A program made the translations under genes and the position numbers. The notes under the pieces are model-generated. The model saw only the letters and a program-made list of their open reading frames with translations. It was not told the origin of the DNA and did no database searches. Shown here in pieces: positions 58,334-64,000 of a stretch of 64,000 bases of DNA. The stretch comes from Heterobasidion occidentale (taxonomy: Eukaryota > Basidiomycota > Agaricomycetes > Russulales > Bondarzewiaceae), in contig JBCAQO010000007.1 in assembly GCA_039111635.1 (NCBI GenBank), positions 2,170,001 through 2,234,000 of the forward strand. Direction: 5' to 3'. Within the stretch, counting starts at the first letter, position 1, and the number at the start of each line of letters is the position of its first letter.

Positions 58334-59368
58334 TTGACGGCTGGCACAAAAGCCTCGATGTTAAGCACTCAGGATCAGAGAGGTAACGAAGACCAAGTAA
58401 TGCATTATAACTCGGGGTTGATAACTCGAGGTCTGACGGGCTTTCCAACCGAGAACCAAGACGAGCTATAGACGGTATGATGAAATATGATTTGAGAATG
58501 CAGGAAGGATACGACTCACGTTCCAGACTAGCGTCTCTACTTCAAGGATAAGAATCATCTTTGTTACTGTTCTCATAGATAGAGTACTTATTGCCCGAGT
58601 TTGCTTTGAAGGAGTCTAAGACATTCTTGCGCGTCTTCAGAGGGGGTCAAAAACAGGGAGATCGTGAATGGTATTTATTCAAGATGAAAGAAGCTATGAA
58701 CGGAGAGAGGGGAGAGGGCGGGAGAGGGCGCACAACGTATTGATGCGTTTCATGACCGCATTCGTTCAGATGATTCCGATCTACTTTTCCACGAGTAACT
58801 TGTCCGTGTTCGTAAATGCTCCGTCAAAGGCCTTTTTTGATTCAAAGAGCGCTTAATTTAGTCCGAGGCGTTTCTTAATCATCCAGCCAACAACGCGACA
58901 CTACAATATTGAGACTTCTTTTAAGCTTGCAGTATCGCGGATGGTCATCAGCGAATGTTGAGAAAAGATTGACAAGAGATATTCACCATATCTTCAATAT
59001 AATATGTCCCTAACTCCGTAGGCCTCGCAGGTAGTCAGATTAAGATTCTTAGATCGGGGAAGAATTAGCAGACTTACAAGAGTAATTTCATGCGGAATTC
59101 AAACTGCGAGCCTCGTCTCTTTCATGGAGACTTGGTCGGGCTTCCCGTCGATTCTTGGATCAGGAACTACCGCAAGAAATTTCGCGGACTGACTGCCGCC
59201 CGCCAAAGTGACTTCCGGCACCGTAGCGAAGTGTATACCGGTTGGTCTACTACTCTCTACCACCACACTGGTCGTATTCCAGACAGTCTTTTCGAGACTG
59301 ACCAAAACGATCACAAGCGTTGGGTATATAGCCTAGTCATATCATTGAGACCTTAAGTGCAAATATAA
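58334..59368. other. Intergenic region between TPR-CHAT C and the membrane-protein gene
   Basis: About 1 kb between convergent gene ends. Minus-strand frame 59099-59314 (71 residues) is mildly protein-like (IHFATVPEVTLAGG) but unsupported. Confidence 0.4.
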
Positions 59369-60551
59369 TCAGAATATAACTGTGCCCACCGCAAGCTGCA
59401 CGCACACTGCCATAAAAATGGAGTCAACGGCCGATCCACCAGTCCCAGGAATGTTAACGTATATGCCTATGATAAGGGTGATCTGGCCGAACAACAGAAG
59501 TTTAAGCATTCGAATCTGGGACTGTAAAATAGACATCATGTGTGACCCACCCACAATATACAATAGAGCAAGCCAGAGCCGACAAGTAACGCCAGGATTT
59601 TCTGTATTTTTGTAGGTCTCTTCAGAGAGCCAAGGTTAGACCTGATGGATTTTTGATGTTTCCTAGTTAACCATCAGAGCATTGATCGTTTTAGACTCCG
59701 AACATGCAAAACTGACCATGCCTTATACGCGATGAGCGATGTAGCCACCATGTTTGTCGCCAATGACAGCGCCCAGCTTGTTTGCTGCATCCTAGCCCCT
59801 ATCACGTCTATTACCTCCACATCCCCATACGCAAGTCTGATTCGAAGGCCGCAGGCAGTGATCACCACAGCTACGGAATGAATATGAGCTCTTGATTGAT
59901 CAGAGGAAAACTGAAGGGATATACCCAAAGTACTGGCTAATAGAGACATAGGAACGATCATCAGTTTTCGATTATCGTTCCACAGGGTCCAGGCCCTCCA
60001 TACAACAATCATATCACCAACGACATACTGAGAATAACGTCGTATTGCTTCAGAGTCTGAACGTAAAAAAATGGAGAAAAGAAACTCACGATGGTCATGG
60101 ATGTAAGAATGCCGATGACGTCTGGGACACTGAAGCTCCAGGAGCCGTTAGCTTGAATCTTGTTATCGAGTGGCTCCGCAGGATTTCTGATAAGGATGTC
60201 ACTGATTTCTCTGGTGACCTCGGCAACGAACGTCCCCCAGTAGACAGTCGACAACACAAACATGAGTATAGTCAGAAGGAACATAGTCAAGTTTGATCTT
60301 GCGCCAAGTCCATTTCGACTTTTTCAGGTCAGCCGGGCTAAGAGACATGGCATCACTATATCTCTTACTGGATGATATACAACGCGACCGATGCCAGGAT
60401 GGTGAAGGTACCTTGGAATGAAATTCAGCCTGCTCCTCGCGCGGGAAAAGGACGACATACCATATAAGAATGTCAAGCAGGTGAGTGTGACAACATCGAT
60501 TAGAAGAGATATCCCTATATCCTGGACGGTCTGCGCCTCGCTTGGGGTCAT
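59369..60551 (-). CDS. Multi-pass (about 7-TM) membrane protein of the agaricomycete WRAW orphan family
   Basis: Integral membrane protein of unknown function with GPCR-like topology, from a family expanded in agaricomycetes. Exons: 60461-60551, 60369-60411, 60090-60297, 59925-60027, 59717-59870 and from 59662 down; introns of 49-71 nt have GT...AG ends and keep phase through exon 6. Hydrophobic segments include GISLLIDVVTLTCLTFLYG, TMFLLTILMFVLSTVYWGTF and ALSLATNMVATSLIAYKAW. The family signature GDMIVVWRAWTLW follows the third to fourth segment. Exon 6 begins KHQKSIRSNLGS and continues ILALLVGSGLLYCILW; the splice after that is unresolved, but a last hydrophobic stretch (LKLLLFGQITLIIGIYV) lies in frame with the stop at 59369-59371. 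The C-terminus may therefore be shortened or differently spliced. Confidence 0.7.
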
Positions 60552-61569
60552 TGCGATAGCGTTATAAGGGCGATGTATGATGATAGTGAACAGATCGGCA
60601 TATTTGAATGTGCGAGTATATATCTGCGCAGCGTAGAAGAGTCCACGATGAATTTGCAAAATCGGACACTTGATTATTGCCGAACGTGTCCAGAATTGTA
60701 TGTCGAAAGATCACCAAGTATGCTCTTCCATCAGCGTTCTAAGAGCGGTGATGGAAAGAGAAGCAGATGTCAATGATCTTGAATTGTCACACCGAAGGCT
60801 CTGAAACAAACCGCAAATACACTGAATTGCATCTTTTTATGTGGAGTTGCTCCACAGGTCTGACACAGTGCTTTGAATGGATCACGATCAACGCACGCTG
60901 AAACGTGGGAACGCCATAGCTCGCTTGAACTATTAGCAAAGTGAATGAAGTCTGATGATCAAACAAAGGCACGGACATATGCTTCTTCGTGAGTAATACA
61001 TTCCAAAAAGTAGTCGAATACTTGCGCGAGTGTATCAACCGCGGCGGCCGGGGGCGTGAGGGATAGATGAGTATAAGCGACGGTGGGGAGTCAGGGAATT
61101 TGGACTTGGGACAAGGACTAATCATTGGCCTAGCAGGGACAACCTTGTCGGAACGAACTTATTGAACGAGGGGAAAATGCTGGCCTTTCTGAATAAAAGT
61201 TGGCGATCATGGATAGCCACACACACATGTGATTTCCAGAAGCTTGAATCTGTGAATCAGCGATAGAGGCCTCGTGTACACTGGCCGTTCCTCTGAGTGG
61301 AAAATCGAGGTTGCTTGTGAGCAAAGCGGCACCACCAGTCGTTTTCGGGTCTTCAATTATAAAGGCAGAGCCGAGAACAAAGGACTGAGAGAGAGATACG
61401 TAGCCGACACGTCTTCGAATCTCCATTGCATTGTCTCCATTGGGCTGACCGTTTGCGTGATACAAGGATGGTTTTAAGAACGTGTGCCGTGTCTATGGAC
61501 CAGCGGGGGACGTAGCGTTGGGAAATGAGGCGGAATGGTCTGAATAATATGAGTTTGAACGACGGCTGC
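60552..61569. other. Intergenic region with unsupported frames
   Basis: About 1 kb. A minus-strand frame at 61130-61465 (111 residues, MEIRRRVGYVSLSQSFVLGS) is protein-like in composition but has no recognised domain, intron or partner. Nothing else was seen. Confidence 0.35.
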
Positions 61570-63620
61570 TTGACACTGGATCAAGGCTTTAGAAGACGCA
61601 CGTCAGGCGTACCGTTTATCAGTCGTCTATCACCATGCCGTACTCAGAGGGCTGGCTTCGGATGGGAAGATGATAAAGAAGGACGTACTTGAAGCTTGGT
61701 AACGTCCCATTGTTGTGTTCACAGGACATACTTCTGCTCGCCGCACGGGGAGGCACGAGGATCGAACAATGGGAACTGATCCGTATCTGAGTTGGAAAAG
61801 CGAAGATCGAAGATCGGCAAGGACGCATGGCTCCCGCCACTCACCTAATGTAACGCGTTCAGCCAATCGCGCAGCAGATATGGAAGCCAAATTGGGCTTG
61901 TGAGGCAAGGCGCGAGAAGCAGTCGCATCCGCCACTCCCTGCACGACCTCGCTTAAAAGCTGGGAAAGCAACTTGGGAAAGTTGAACTACCATTCCAACT
62001 TTGACCCACTTGACCATCGACACGAGCCTATGACTTACCCCTCGAACACGTACGAGACATTTCAGTTGGAGGAGATCGTTTCTTCCGTGTGGCAAAGGCA
62101 TCTTGCCCTTGCCAAGTACGATATCGCTGCCTTTTCCTGTCGCAGTGAAGCCCCTGCAGAGAGCCACCCAGCACAACGAATCATGGATCCGCATCAGAAC
62201 GAGCCAGAGGTATGGTCTGATTTGATTGGCAGAGCTACGCATTATACTCACCCGCCCACAGCCGCAGATGATGTCGGTCGACACATATTGCCCACTACAG
62301 TGGCCGTATGCCCTGTCATACTCAGTGTCCAGCCGTGCGATGACAGGCTCAATGAACGTCGCCACAGTCGGCGAGTACACGTCTCCCGAGCAGATACGCC
62401 GCAGCACCGATGACATGGGGCCCTTCGCAAGGTGAGACAGCATTCATACTCACTTCACAACTGCTTACTTACTCTGTAATCAGCCTCAGAGATTGTGGCC
62501 GGCCCATACTACCCGCCACCCGACTACCCTCCGCCTGACTACCCTCTCCCGCTCCACGTGGGGTCCGCCATGGTACCGCCAGTCAAAATCCCTATCGCGC
62601 GGGCGCGCCTTGTCCACTGCGAGGCGCCGCTGATTATGCCAGTACCGCGCAAGGCTATATTCGGCGACAACAGGGCCATCCTCGCACCCTGTCGACCGCA
62701 GTGGCAGCCAACTCTAGCTGAGCTAGAGAGTGCGCTGATGCGCTCCTCGCTCTCTCGTGAGAGCCTCGAGGGCAATGCCCTCAACAAGACAACCATTAAA
62801 TCAAGAACAACTGTCCGCAGAAACGCTCCTGCAAACAGTATCATCCTCGAGGCCGTAAAAGCGTCTGGCCGAGGGCGCTCCCTAGAGCAACCTCAGCAGG
62901 TACAGGCACCAGAGGAAGGTCTCGACCAGACTGCGCACGGCGCTGCCCGCCCTAGCTACAACGAGTGCGATGTGCAATTCCGTCACATTCACGAGTTTTG
63001 GCGCCATCTGCGCGAAACGGACGCACATGGTGGGGCCAGGTTTCGGTGCGGTGCCTGCGAGAAGGCGTACACTCGCAGGGGCGCGCTCAGAAAGCACAGG
63101 AGAAAAAATCACAGTGCGACACAAGCTCGGAGGTGGTAAGGGTGAAGTCGGCGGTGAGCAGAGACGAGGGTGAATTTGAGAGAACTTACTCGTGCCTCAT
63201 ATTTTCGTCGTCCCGTCCTCGCACTCTCCCCGTTCTTATCGATCGTGCCCACAATTGCTATTGTGTCCTAGATTATAATTGTAGACCTGAATGTGCATAA
63301 TTCCACATATGAATCGATCCGTCCGCGCGATGGCCGTCTGCGATGTTCGAACGGGTCTTGTCTCCGAGCATGATCTATGGAATTTTCTGGATTTTTACTC
63401 ACATACGTCGGTCCCATTTTTCCAATATATCTGCTCTCTCTGAGAATCCCATTCCACGTGTTATGGAAAGATAGAGATGGGCGGACTATGAGCAGGTCTT
63501 GTTTTGTGAATTATGGGCCGCCATCTGCTGCGACAGTGAAGAGGAAGCGCCGGGCCGGGCATTGTCCGCCCGGCGCCCTTCGCCAAATGCTCACGACACT
63601 CAGTCCTGGCCACAGCGGCA
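61570..63620 (+). repeat. Zinc-finger duplication unit, copy 3 (inverted relative to copies 1 and 2)
   Basis: Matches the reverse complement of 32070-34020 across coding and flanking sequence. With copies 1 and 2 it forms a widely spaced inverted repeat around the CHAT/caspase genes. Estimated divergence is clear but moderate: many transitions and small indels. Confidence 0.75.
62030..63139 (+). CDS. C2H2 zinc-finger protein, copy 3 (best-preserved copy)
   Basis: Probable DNA-binding protein. Exon 1 (62030-62209) starts MTYPSNTYETFQLEEI and ends at a GTATGG donor after NEPE, as in copies 1 and 2. Exon 2 (62262-62431) keeps an open frame to a GTGAGA donor. Exon 3 (from about 62484 or 62490 to 63139) carries PYYPPPDYPP, the linker RTTVRRNAPANS, VKASGRGRS and the fingers. 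The joint between exons 2 and 3 is one base out of phase with either acceptor, so a small indel or a different splice site is needed. Finger 1 has lost its first cysteine (TAC in SYNECDVQF, where copy 1 has TGC). Finger 2 is complete (FRCGACEKAYTRRGALRKHRRKNH region). It may still be expressed, but integrity is doubtful. Confidence 0.55.
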
Positions 63621-63852
63621 GTATCCAGTGTGCTTCCAATTTGATTGTTCTCTGGATTGTCTGGTTCTATGACATCGACAGCCATACAATCCATGATCAA
63701 GCCGCGTCGGGGCATCTACTGTTCCCAAACTTCCCATATGCTTCATTTGCTCTCAACCAGATCCAACTGGAAGTCATATGCGCTGCTCCCAAGTCTCATC
63801 GCTATAACACGGAGGGGATGTCCCTGAAGCGGTGCACTTTTTCAAAGTTCCG
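63140..63852. other. Intergenic region at right end
   Basis: Contains the shared 3' flank of zinc-finger copy 3 up to about 63620 and then unannotated sequence. No supported gene. Confidence 0.45.
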
Positions 63853-64000
63853 TTATTCCTTCGAGTACATCCGCGACGAGCAGTGCGCCGTCAGTGCAGG
63901 CCGTCCTTGGAACGCGTCTTCAAACTTCTGGAATTTCTCCACATTCCATTTTTTCCACGCTTCGCCAGCTATCGTCAAAGGCGGGACTGTGTCTGCGGTC
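63853..64000 (-). CDS. C-terminal end of a gene running off the window, function unknown
   Basis: On the minus strand, a frame open from the window edge ends at a TAA at 63853-63855. It encodes about 48 residues with protein-like, charged composition (TIAGEAWKKWNVEKFQKFED ... HCSSRMYSKE). No domain is recognised. The gene body lies beyond position 64000. Confidence 0.45.
   Translation of the reverse strand, partial: TADTVPPLTIAGEAWKKWNVEKFQKFEDAFQGRPALTAHCSSRMYSKE

Overview
The window is nuclear DNA of a filamentous basidiomycete, most likely an agaricomycete. Genes are dense and carry many 45-77 nt introns with GT...AG borders, coding exons are often very short, and the gene families (caspase-like C14 proteases, TPR-CHAT proteins, F-box/LRR proteins, a WRAW-type multi-pass membrane protein, an HPC2/ubinuclein subunit) are typical of that class. 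I saw no tRNA, rRNA, CRISPR array, or recognisable transposon coding sequence.

Layout. 1-31.6 kb is mostly ordinary gene space: a BRCT-domain protein, two decayed F-box/LRR genes, a SET5-like methyltransferase, an HMG-box transcription factor with a TATA box and a triple ACGCGT cluster upstream, a single-pass membrane protein, a glutathione S-transferase, a first caspase-like protease (caspase-1), a long-chain acyl-CoA synthetase, the HIR-complex subunit HPC2, a secreted SGNH esterase and a C2H2 zinc-finger protein. From 32 to 63.6 kb the window is accessory in character. Two tandem decayed zinc-finger genes (32.1-35.5 kb, minus strand) and a third, inverted copy of the same unit (61.6-63.6 kb, plus strand) bracket about 26 kb that holds three long TPR-CHAT genes (A minus; B and C plus), a second caspase-like gene (caspase-2) and a multi-pass membrane protein.

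Main inference. Three TPR-CHAT proteins of about 1,530-1,760 residues share full-length architecture (N-terminal helical region, 13-20 near-identical 42-residue TPR units, C-terminal CHAT protease with intact His and Cys motifs). They sit beside two caspase-like proteases with intact His/Cys dyads, and both families belong to the caspase clan. Highly homogenised ligand-type repeats, local gene duplication and protease outputs resemble fungal NLR-type immune or self/non-self recognition loci and bacterial TPR-CHAT defence proteases. A regulated cell-death or allorecognition role is a hypothesis; the sequence does not prove it.

Caveat. Single-base (once two-base) frame breaks recur in otherwise well-conserved genes (SET5, HMG, HPC2 twice, caspase-2, TPR-CHAT A, B twice, C). 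The GST, acyl-CoA synthetase, esterase, caspase-1 and 29.8-kb zinc-finger models are intact: their exon sums are exact multiples of three. The breaks may be residual assembly errors or real inactivation; I give coordinates for the full homologous extents and mark each break.
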